Source: Cochliopodium minus (Eukaryota; Discosea; Himatismenida; Cochliopodiidae). Taken from it: 46,335 nt of DNA. Shown one piece after another: positions 10,158-20,711 of this stretch (positions are counted from its first letter, which is position 1; each line of letters opens with the position of its first letter). The position numbers and the translations under genes are program-made. The notes beneath the pieces were generated by a model. It was given only the letters and a program-made list of their open reading frames with translations, had not been told where the DNA came from and searched no databases. The stretch is taken from NCBI GenBank assembly GCA_024220525.1, contig JAMYWO010000037.1, positions 49,568 to 95,902 on the forward strand, read 5' to 3'.

Positions 10158-10637
10158 AATTTTGGATGTTGGTGTTGGATCAGGCTACCTCGCAGCATGT
10201 TTCGCTCACCTGATAGACGACGGAGGAAAAGTTTTAGGAGTGGATATCATACCCCAAATCGTTGAATTATCGATAACAATCATTGATCATATTATCATTG
10301 AAAAACTAATTATTTAATAAATTTATATTAAAAATCATATTATTTTAAATTTTTTATTTATCTTTTTATTTCTTTTAGCAATTCACGTGGGAGCAGCTGC
10401 ATCTACTGTGCCAGAGTAACTTTTGGAAGCAATGGATATAGGAGCAAGAATGAGTAATTAAAATAGTTTTTTTTTAAAAAAAGAATTTTTGATTTTATTT
10501 ATTTAAATAAAGTTATCCCTGTTGGAGTTGCTTATGGAGAACAGTACCTCGAGCAATACGACAAGTTAGAAGATGGAAAGATTGTCTCAAAAAGAATATG
10601 CGGCGTGAACTATGTGCCTTTGATCAAACAAAAATAA
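10158..10637 (+). pseudogene. Protein-L-isoaspartate O-methyltransferase (PIMT) pseudogene
   Basis: Three blocks match PIMT in order. At 10158-10280 is the SAM-binding LDVGVGSGYLAACFAHL with VLGVDIIPQIVELS. At 10379-10455 is AIHVGAAASTVPE followed by a TAA at 10417-10419 where a Gln-like codon is expected, then LLEAMDIGARM. At 10513-10637 is [19 protein letters not shown], then [16 protein letters not shown] and a stop. The N-terminal part and the segment between blocks one and two are missing. The splice junction between blocks two and three is still intact (phase 1). PIMT repairs isoaspartyl damage using SAM. This copy cannot make a full enzyme; a functional paralogue elsewhere in the genome is expected. 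Confidence 0.85.
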
Positions 10638-11256
10638 ATGGGATTTCATAAGAGTTATTTATTGGACAAACTTTTTTAATTTAAAATAAATAAACACCAT
10701 TTAAACCTTCAATTTTTAACTTTTTCTNATCCTGATCCAGTTGAAACTGTTAATGAAAAAGAACTTTAAATTCACATTAAAATAATTTGTTTGAAACAAT
10801 TTTCTTTAGTTTTCCATTCTGAAAATTCTAATTTATTTCTCGATTTTTTTGTATTGTTTTCATTTTTATTAATTTTTTAATAATTCCAACATTAATTTAA
10901 AGAGATACTTAATTTGGAGGGAAACTATACTCATATCATCATTTAAGTATCCTTAACTCACCAACTGAATGTTGTAGGAAAAAATTTTTAATTTTTAATT
11001 TTTAATTTTTAATTTTAATTTTTAATTTTTAATTTTTAATTTTTAATTTTTAATTTTTAATTTTATTTTTAATTTTTAATTTTAATTTTTAATTTTTAAT
11101 TTTAATTTAATTTTAAATTTTTAATTTTAATAATAAATTTTTCAATTTATTTAATATTTTATATATTGATTTGATGATTTTTTTGAATTTTTTTGAATTT
11201 TTTTGAATTTTTTTTGAATTTTTTTTTGAATTTTTTTTTATAATTTTTTTATTTAC
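10638..11256. other. Non-coding interval with one ambiguous base and a TTTTTAA repeat
   Basis: A single N lies at 10728. Just after it a short plus-strand frame (PDPVETVNEKEL, stop near 10770) could be the relic of a final exon. From about 10984 to 11135 the strand is dominated by TTTTTAAT-like units, followed by TTTTTTGAA units near 11180-11230. No exon that could continue the adjacent Roco gene is recognisable. Confidence 0.6.
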
Positions 11257-11766
11257 CTTGTATTTAGATTTGAGAGATTTTCGTCCACTTGATAGAGCTT
11301 CATCTCTACAAGAGAAAGTTTGATTCCATTGGTAAAGAGAAGATGAAGCCGTCAATCCAGTAGATCTCGTCCTCCATCTGCGAGTCGTACAGTGCTCACG
11401 CAAACCTTCCTTATCCTCAAAAACAACATTTTCCACATCGAAGATGGCTTGAAGGGTAAGTTGTACTTTATCTTCCACTTTTTCTTCGTTATTTCTTTCA
11501 TCTTTAACTTACCTTCATTGGTTTTAAAAAATAATTCAAATTAAAATCAATAAAAAATGTAAATATTAGAATTAACAAAATTGATGAATAAAAATTAATA
11601 AATAAAAATAAATTATTAAAAAAAACACATTTAAATTCAATAATATTTATAAATTAAAATCACAAAATTAAAAATAAAAAAAAAAATAAAAAAAAATAAA
11701 AAAATAAAAATAAAAAAAAAAAAAAAAAATTTAAAAAATAAAATTAAAAAATTAAAATAAAAAAAT

Positions 11767-11802
<36 letters not shown>

Positions 11803-14800
11803 AAAATAAAATAAAAAAATAAAAAATAAAAATAAAAAAATAAAAAATAAAAAATAAAAATTTATGATTGAAAAAGTTAACTTTTTTACCTCTTATCAAC
11901 TGCTTTGGTCTGAGGGAAGGGAATAAAGAGGAATAGAATAAGTTTGTTTGGGATTTTCGTTCTTTTCTTCTCCTCTTTCAATTCTTTGTTTGGGAAACAC
12001 CAGATCCAAGTTTATTAAGATCTAATTACCAAAAAAAAAATATTTAAAAAATCATTTAATTCAAAAAATAATAATATTAAAAATTAAAATAAAAAATAAA
12101 AAAATAAATTAAATTAAAAAATATAAAATAAATTAAAAATAAAATATAAAAATAGAAAAAATAAAGATTAAAAAACAAAATAAAAATGTAAAAAATAAAA
12201 TAATTAAATAATAAAGAAACAAAAATAAAATTAATAAATAAAAAATTCACAAAATAAAATTAAATTAAAGAAAAACCTTGATCATGAAATTCATTTTCTT
12301 CAAATAAACCTCCTTCTCTTGTCTTTTGGCTCCAGAATCAAAGTGAGCAACACCAATGATCTCCTTAACGATGATGATCATGCTTTGGTAGTTTATGGAG
12401 TGAAAAACTTGGGAGATCTCATAATAGATGGGATGCGAGAAGACTTTCTTGTAGAGATTGATTGCTTTGTGGTTGCCCTCGTTGATGAGGAGCTCTTCTA
12501 TCTCTTGCAGTTTGATCAGCAAGTTTTGGAAGCTGATTTTGTCGAGTCTCATCTTGTCCCTCTCTGTTTTTATTTCCCACATTTCTCGAATCGATAGTTT
12601 TTTGTTGGCTGTACCTTTTAGCCAGTATAGAACCTAATTAAAAAAAAATAGTAAAAAATAATCAGAAATTTCATGAAATTAAAAAATAATGAGAAATTTA
12701 ATTAATTAAACAGAAAAGAAATAAAAAATGATGGTTAATAAATGAATCTACCTTCCTAATTTCACTCTCACTGTTTTTAATGTTATAAGTGCATTTCATT
12801 TTGCCCCTTTCCTTCCTCTTTTGGAGAGCATCCATGGTAAACTCCAAAACCTCGCCGATCTTCTTCCTGCCATGATCCAAAATGACTTTGAAAACCTTGT
12901 TGAACCAAAAGGGAGAGGTGATGATGGTCTCCTTAAGAATTTCATTGTCGAAATAGATGATCACACCCAGTTTATGAAGATCCACAAGGATCAACTCGAT
13001 CTGATCAGATGCTTCGACAGATTCCTCTTCCATCTCTTTGATCAAGTACTCCTTAAGATAAGAAACTTCGACGAAAGGATTCTCCGTTGATTCTTTGCAG
13101 TTTTTTTTCTTCCCGCTAAGCTTTTCGATTGCTTTTAAGACGAGGTAGTGCCTGAGGTTTGTCAGCACGCTGTTCTCGGCCTTGTAGTACTCGTTCATGA
13201 TGGTTTCTCTTATCTTGAAGATTCCCGATTTGTGTAGGTCTCTCTCCAAGTTGCATAGTGGTGAAAAATAGCTTTCGACATTTTTGTCTTCCCTAAAGAT
13301 GTGGAAATTGATCTTGATGTCGTTTTCTTCAATAACTTTTTTTATTCCTAAAGAAAAATGTTTCATTAAAATTGTTGTCAAAAAAAAAAAATCAAAAGAT
13401 ATATAATAATAATTATTTATCTTTTTAAATTAAGATATTTTTATTATATCTGATATTTTTTATAAAAATTGCATAAATCTTCAATTATTCGAAATTTCTT
13501 AGCATCAAATTTTTGAGTTCTGTTTATATCAGATCTTTTCAAGTATAATGCTTAAAATCATGGTGATTACTGTAAAATTGAAATCACTTTATCTTTATAA
13601 TGCATTCAAATGATTTTACAAAAAAAAATAAATTATTCACCTTTATTAATCTTGGACATGTGTTCATTAACTTTTTCATAATCAACCGTAATTCTGTTGA
13701 ATATTGAAACGGTAGAAAACTTCATCAACAACTCATCGAACTTAGTGGCGATCAAGAGAATGGTGTTCTGGTTCTTGACTTGAGTTTGCAGAAAGTGAAA
13801 CCAGTAGAGAAGTTTGTTGTCGCTGATGATCTTGTCTATTTCCTTTGAACAATCGAATAACAAGAGGTAAACACAACCACTGCTAAAGAAAAAGGAATGT
13901 GCAACCTTGAGAAAAAATGAAAAATAAATAAGGAAATAAAAATTCTTTTAAAAATAAAATTTCTCACGAAAAAAAGATTGTAAAAAATTTAAACAATTTT
14001 GAATCAATTTTACGTGATACTCTTCGTGTCCCGCAAAATCCCAAATCGAAAGGAGCCTAAAAAATGAAAATATAAATAAAAGTAAGAATCAAATAAATCA
14101 TAAATAATTAATAAATAACAAATAATACACAAAACATAGTAAAGAAATGCAAAATAAAAAAATTACCTGTCATGCTTTGAACTGAACCATTCTGTGATAT
14201 CCACGCCATGAGTCATGTCCTCTTCTCTCTTGACTGTCTTTACACTTTGGAATGCTAATCTGTTGTCTTCCTCGCTTGATGATCCTATCAACCTCTATTC
14301 ATTTCAAAAAAAAAAAAAATTTTAAAAAAAATTCAAAAATCAAAAAAAAAATACCTTTTTAAAGCTTGTTTTTCCGACATTTTCACATCTTTTCATTAAA
14401 AATTTAAAAAAATTAACAAATAAATAAAATAAAAAATAACAAAATTTTTCTTTACAAAAAAATAAAAATACCCAACAATCATTATTCTTATTCCCTCAAA
14501 AGTTCTCTTTCTCTCATTTATCAATTCTTCTCCATTTTCGTCGTACTGAACGTAGTACTCTTTGCCGTATTCCGTGAGAACGCCCTTTCCAAACCTGTTT
14601 TGGTTTTTCAAGTACCCTTTGAAGTGGATGTTCTTGTCAAGAGACTCCATGATTATCCTTCCATCCATTGGCATTCCATTGTATATTTCACCTATTAAAT
14701 GAATTTTTTTATTTTTAACTACAAATCAAATATTTTAAAATATTTTTTATTTTTACCTTTGTATATCAATTTTTTAATTAAAGAATTTTTTTTATTAATT

Positions 14801-17800
14801 TTTTTGTATTTTATATTTTTGTATCAATTTTTTTATTTTATTTTTTTAATATTTTAATTAAATTTTTAACCTTGACAATTCCAGACTCCTTTGGTGTCCC
14901 TGTACTTGTACCTACCTCTCCCAAGCCACTCCTTTCCATTTCTCCAATGACCTTCCCACACAGTAACAGCCTCCCTCCCCAATTTAGCTCCTTTACCTTC
15001 CCAAAACTTTCCTTCCTTCCATTCGCCTTTCCAAATTAATTTATCGCCTAAATAAATTGAACCTTTTCCATTGGGGCTTTTCCTCTGAAGCATTCCTTTT
15101 GGTAATATGTAAAGAAGATATTTTAATTAAAAAAATCTAATATTTTTTTAGTTTAAAAAATTCATAGATTTAGTTTTTATTAAAAGTTTTTTTTTTTCAT
15201 AAATTTTCACTGGAAAAAATAATTTTGTAAATTAAATACATATTAATTTCTTTTTGGCCAAATTAAATTTTAAAAAAAAAGAAAATAGAAACAGAAGTGT
15301 TGGAAGCTTTCAACAAAATGAGAAATAATGATTTAAATTTATTGAAACAAAAAATTACCTTTGTATTTGAACACATTCCCATACCTGCTGGTCCATTGGC
15401 AAGACCCACTGCCACTCCACTCAACACCATCTCTATAATCTCCTTCCCAAATGAGCTCTCCTATCTTCGCAAATTTTTTACCATGACCATGCAACTTACC
15501 TTCAACGTACTCTCCAAAAAATGTGAATTCGTTGTTCTCTGTGATGCCCTGTCCGTTCCACTCTTTTCCTTCCATCCATTCTCCCTCCCATAAAACGTGG
15601 TTTCTTTCGTCAAGCTTTTTTCCCATTCCATGAGGATTTCCATTGAATAATTCACCTAAATAAAAAAATGATCTATAAATATGATACATTTCTGCTTTAA
15701 TCAATTTTTTATTTAAATTTTGAACTGATAATTTCAGCAAATTTATTTAATATTCATAAAGTGTATAAATCATTTTAAAAAAAAAATAATAAAAATAATG
15801 ATAAAAAAAAAATAAAATAAGAGAATAGAATAAAAAAAAAAAATAAAAAAAAATTCAAAATTATAAAACCGTTATAAATCCAAGAAAAATTTCCTTCGTC
15901 AACCCATTCACAAAACCCTCTTCCAATCCACTCCTTCCCATCCCTAAATTCACCATCCCACAAAACATTCTTCTTCTCATCAATTCTCCTGCCCCTTCCA
16001 TTAGCCCTCCCATTGAAAAACTTGCCCTCATACTTGCATTTCTTGCTTAAATTGAAGATTTCTATGTCACCATCTTTAGGCTTGCTGTCTATGATCTCTC
16101 CTGTGTAATCCCATTCTATTCCATCCACATCTATGTACCTCGTCCTGCCTTTTCCCAATTTTTTTACCCCTTTGAGCCACTCTCCACTCCAAACAATATT
16201 TCTGTGTCTATCCATCTCTTGTCCTTCTCCATGAGGTTCCCTGTCAATAAGTTTTCCTTTAAAAAAAAAATAAAAATTTTTTAAATCAAAAAACAGATAT
16301 AAATTATAAAATTTCAAAAATAATTTAAATTATTCTCGTTTTACCGTAAAACAAATAAACTCCTATTGCTTTGTCGATCCAAGTACAAAGTCCCTTCCCG
16401 TTCCACTCAAGTCCTTCTTTCCATTCACCCTGCCACATCAGCTTCTTTTCATTGTCCAGCTTTTTTCCCTTCCCATGAGGCTTTCCACCCAACAACTCAC
16501 CTAAAAAAAAAAATAAAAAAAAAATAAAAAAAAAATGAAATTAAAAACTATTACCATTATAAATCCACTCTTTATTTAATTCGTCCTTCCATTCAATGGA
16601 CCCTATCCCGTTCCATTCTACACCTTCCTTCCACTCTCCAACCCAGTGCACATTTTTGGCAAAAGACAATTTGCCGAATCCTTCGGGCATTCCTCTCTTG
16701 AAGTAACCCTCATAGAAAAACTTTTTGTTCTTTCTGATCAATTCTATCTTTCCTTGTTGAGGAACCTTGATATTTATTTGTAATTTATTGATTGTATTTT
16801 CAAAAAGATTTTCCTTAATAAAACTGTCAAAATATTCTTTGTTCACTCCGTTTACTTTCACACTTAAAATCTCTAGATGTTCTACCTGAAAGCTGTTGAT
16901 GAACAATTGTTTGTGGTGGGTTTCTGCTATTTTTTTGACATTGTTTTTCAATCTGTCGTAAAAATTTATTGTTACATCTTCTTTAAAAATTGTATTTTCT
17001 TCCCCTTCTTTATTCTAAATAATATTTTGAAAAAGACAAATCAATAAAAAACACTAAAAAAATTACCACAAATATTTTACAAGACAAAATAAATTCCTGT
17101 TTATTTTTATTTGTATTTCGAAATTTAGATTAATTTACAATTCAAATAAATACAAAATTTTACTAAGTCCAAAACAGGCAGAACGTTTTGCAATGATCCC
17201 TTCATTTCTGAAATAATCAACTGTGGAATATTCCTGTCACCCAAATCCTCTAATCCCAACTGGCCATAAAAATTTCTCCCACACATATTCAAACTCCAAT
17301 TTTCTTTTTAATATGTAAAACAAAAACAGACAAATTTTTTGAGAAACCAAAATAATAAAAAAAGAGTACTGTCCAATATGATTGTATGATTGAACCCTGT
17401 TGAAACAAAAGAAGCGTTTTTGTAAACAAGATTGAATTTGTTCCTATCAAGGTTTTGCCCATCACAAAGTTGACCATACCTATTCCAACCTGACGAAAAT
17501 AACTCCCCATTTTCTAAATAAAGCAAATAATAATGTTAGAATTTTTATTTAATTTAATTAAAATAAATTTACTAAATAGTATCAATGAATGATAGCCTCC
17601 ACAATGTACACTTTTGATCATCTCCACAGGTAGTTTCACTTTCTTTGGTACGTACTGATTATCGTTGTTTCCGATTCCCAACTCACCCGAGTCATTTCTC
17701 CCAAAACAAAGCAATTTTTCTTCTTTAAAAAATCAAAATTAATTTAACAATAAATAAAATTTAAAAATGATACAAACTTGTTAATACAAATGTGTGACAA

Positions 17801-18292
17801 TAACCACAAACGATGCTCGTTACTCTTGTACTGTTCATCAATACAACAGGAATAGATATTTTCTTAAATTTTTCACCCAAAGCAAGCTGTCCAAACTTGT
17901 TGCTCCCTATACCCACTACCTCCCCATCTGCAGTCAAAAACAAGCTGTGATTTTCTCCACATGAAGCCAACACGACATCTCTTTCATTGTAAATAACTTT
18001 AGGTATGTTGCTTTCTATGTTCATGTATTCGTTTGTTCCCATGATGTATAAAACTCCCCCTAATATGATCAAATATAATTTATTTTGGAAATTATATCTA
18101 TTTTTTGAATAAATTGCATTTGAAGTTTGTATTTCAATAATATTATTTTAAATAGCTAAAACTTTTTTATTATTAATTTTATGGTAAGGATACTTAAATA
18201 TACTTCAGTAAAGATTTATATTTACCACATGCCAACAAATCTCCATTTTTGTTGATCAATATGGTGTGATTTGAGAAGCATGATGAACTCAT
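11257..18292 (-). CDS. RCC1-MORN-Roc-COR protein (Roco family GTPase, new architecture)
   Basis: Nineteen exons join in phase: 18292-18226, 18059-17778, 17722-17573, 17513-17370, 17303-17164, 17014-16555, 16500-16345, 16256-15870, 15655-15359, 15095-14871, 14691-14472, 14388-14355, 14294-14167, 14056-14014, 13905-13641, 13347-12752, 12633-12277, 12021-11901 and 11501-11257. The first 18 give about 1,357 residues. Residues 1-261 are RCC1 repeats (CGENHSLFL, GSNKFGQLALG, GRNDSGELG). Residues about 355-840 hold fifteen or more MORN units (GEW.EG.EW.G.G, GKPHGKGKK). The Roc domain has P-loop GCENVGKTS (843-851), THGVDI, switch II WDFAGHEEYH (DxxG at 903-906) and TKFD (965-968). COR follows from about 1000 (YFDNEILKETI, TSPFWFNKVFKVIL). 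The last exon reads the COR-B-like segment EIYWIDGFIFSL only after frame changes near 11396 and 11315. No kinase is seen. The hydrolytic GTPase core looks intact; the role is inferred signalling. Confidence 0.85.
11690..11870. repeat. A/T-rich (AAAAAT)n intronic tract
   Basis: Runs of A3-A9 broken by single T bases fill the last intron of the Roco gene. The length is likely variable. Confidence 0.9.
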
Positions 18293-18509
18293 CAATAAAA
18301 AATTTATGAAATGGCGGCAATATTTTTTTTTATCTTTAAAATTTGAAAGAATTATTTTTGTTCTTCAAAACATAAGAAAATTATGAGACTTTAAATTGAT
18401 TTTAAAATACTAATTTATTGAACAAAATTTATAGTTGGAGATGTCTTGAATGAATTATAATTAAAAAAATCCCAATCTCATTCAGAGATGATTAATTTTT
18501 TTTATCGTG

Positions 18510-19652
18510 TTAACAATACATGGTGGCTATTTGCTCAGGAGAATTTGGGAGATCCTGGATAACAATCCCAACAAAATTATTGTTGGATATGGAGAATTGC
18601 AATAACATCTAGAAAGATGAAGAATGAGGTCAAAAGGGATCGAAAAAAATTAAAATTTTTCTTACATTATTGTCTCTTGATAGCACATATAAATTATCTC
18701 CAATTACAACAGATCCAGTTGGATGTGATATAAGATAATTGGTGAAAGACATCACCTTCTTGAAGTTAGATGTGGAGAAGACATCTATCTTATTATCATG
18801 CTTTTCTGCATTGCTGACGAAGATGAGACCATTGCTGATGGTAACAGAAATTGGATCCTAAAAAGAATGAAATTTAGATGTCATTAAAATAGATGTAACA
18901 ATTTTTTTTTTTTAATTTGAAAGCAAAATGGAAATATAAATGTACAAGTTAATAGATAAAAAATATATATTACCCCGATAGGAATAGATGCGATCAAATT
19001 ATAATTAGTATTTAAATCATAAATGTTCACTGCTTGACTATACTCCGAGCACACATAGAGATATCCAGTGGCTTGATCGACAAAGATTCCTCTTGGAGCA
19101 TTTACATTGTTGATTTTTCCGATGAAAGATCCGGTTGTTGAATTATAATATGATACAGTACCAATATCTTGGTTGGAAGTATACAATATCTGATCTGTGA
19201 TAATTATCATTTAAAATTTATAAAGTCTTAGGAATTATTAATTAATAAAGGTTACTTTTTTGATCAATTGCGAGGCCATATGGATGATCCAATTCACTCG
19301 AAATGAATGTAGAAAAAATATTTTCTTTGCAATTTTTGACCACCCCTATGAAGCTATTGTAGGTGTAACTGTTACAAAAATAGATTTGTTGATCGATAGC
19401 TACGATTCCTCTTATTCCGTGTATGTTTGGATCATCAACCCCCAAAACGGGATGTGAGAAAGTTCCATTTGTAAAATATGCTCCAACTTTGTTTGAAATA
19501 GTAGATCAGACATTATATTTAGAAAAAAAAAGATTCAATCTCTTACATGAATTACTAGAATGTGATGATATTAGAAAATAACTATTTTGTGCCACTGTGG
19601 TCTTAAACAACAAAAATATTGCAACTGCGAGATATATGTGAGTAATTTTCAT
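18510..19652 (-). CDS. Secreted NHL/SMP-30-like beta-propeller protein
   Basis: Five exons: 19652-19547, 19486-19256, 19194-18974, 18857-18666 and 18608-18510, 282 residues, phases consistent. The first exon is a signal peptide (MKITHIYLAVAIFLLFKTTVA). Repeats of the NHL type follow: HGIRGIVAIDQQIYFCNS, HPYGLAIDQ, APRGIFVDQATGYLYVCS, DPISVTISNGLIFVSNAE and HPTGSVVIGDNLYVLS. Each has the (P)xG-(I/V)-(A/V)(I/V)D...(L/I)Y(V/F)(C/S) blade pattern, about five blades. There is no membrane anchor, so the protein is probably secreted or lumenal. The ligand or enzymatic role is unknown. The second acceptor (CAAACAAAG) is weak but is the one that keeps phase. Confidence 0.78.
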
Positions 19653-20711
19653 ATTTTTTTAATTAAAATTTTATTTTTTTTTATTTTTTTTAATTTTTAT
19701 TTTTTTTTTTTTGAAATTTTAAAAAGGACCATCGTTAATAATATCTATAATTCAGATTCAAATTAAGATGTTCAAAATTCGATATGTAGATTTTCATGAA
19801 TTTTGATGGATAATTTTTCTTTGGAAGATTTCTTTTAATCAAAATTGTGGACCAACTTTTTCACTGAAACAAATTAAAAAAACAATTGTGATAAATGAAG
19901 TTCATTTTGGATTAAAGTATATGATAATTTAGTTTATCAAAATAATATGGATATATCTATTCGGGGATTTAGGAGGTTTTGGAGGTTATCGTATATAATC
20001 TAAAATTTATAAATTGCTTTAATATCTTCTCAAAAGAGGTTAAAAATTGAAATCCTTAAAATATTTTGTTAAATTAAATTCCCCCGGATCTAACTATTCT
20101 TTGACTATATCATAATTAAGAGATGCCAATATAAAATTTTTAAATCATTTTTCTCTTCTTATTTTTCATTGGCAGTTCCATAGAATATACATTGAGTTGT
20201 TTAATTGAATGCAAAGAAAGGAGATCTTTCACGAAATTCGTTGGGAAGTTCAATATCTTGAAGAAATTATTGAACACTAATTTGTTTCAAATTGATACAT
20301 TTCTTGATTTAATCATTCTTGTTTCTTCAAGATTGAGGGAAATCAATTTACCCAGCGTTTTGCATGTCATTCCTAGGATGATTCATCGGATGTTTCATTT
20401 GAAGGATAAAAAATCTTTTTAATTTTGAAAGATTGCCTTCCAATTTCGAATTAACATTAAAATGGTTGATAATTCTATTCACATCTATCTTTTTCTTTTG
20501 GTCTTGTTTTCTCTACTCCAATAATCTGTGGATGAAGTTTTTAATTACCAAAGTCATATATTTTTTATTTTTTCAATAATTTTCAAAAGACGAAATTTTT
20601 AATTTATGAAGCAATAAAATTATGATCTTCATTATTTTGTACTACTTTTGGTTTTTAGTATCACATTTCCTTTTTATCATGATAGAGGAAAGAAAAATAG
20701 AAACAAAGAAT
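19653..20711. other. Intergenic region with a possible gene fragment
   Basis: About 1,060 bases. On the plus strand, 20177-20422 is open after a good acceptor (TTGGCAG) and reads SIEYTLSCLIECKERRSF ... LREINLPSVLHVIPRMIHRM to a TAA. This looks like the last exon of an LRR/RNI- or F-box-type protein, but no 5' exons are recognisable. The rest shows no coding signal. Confidence 0.4.

Noticed and set aside
10417-10419. TAA inside the PIMT frame as evidence that TAA codes for Gln
   Set aside because: TAA and TGA end many genes here exactly where the families end, and CAA is used freely for Gln; the PIMT copy also lacks other parts. A nonsense mutation is simpler.
11257-12633. A kinase domain after COR, as in LRRK or GbpC-type Roco proteins
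   Set aside because: No kinase motifs (GxGxxG, HRD, DFG) appear on the minus strand between the COR exons and 10.1 kb.
14871-16500. Long plus-strand frames antisense to the MORN exons
   Set aside because: They are shadows of the GEW.EG repeats on the other strand, have no splice logic and encode low-complexity Pro/Phe/Ser-rich sequence.
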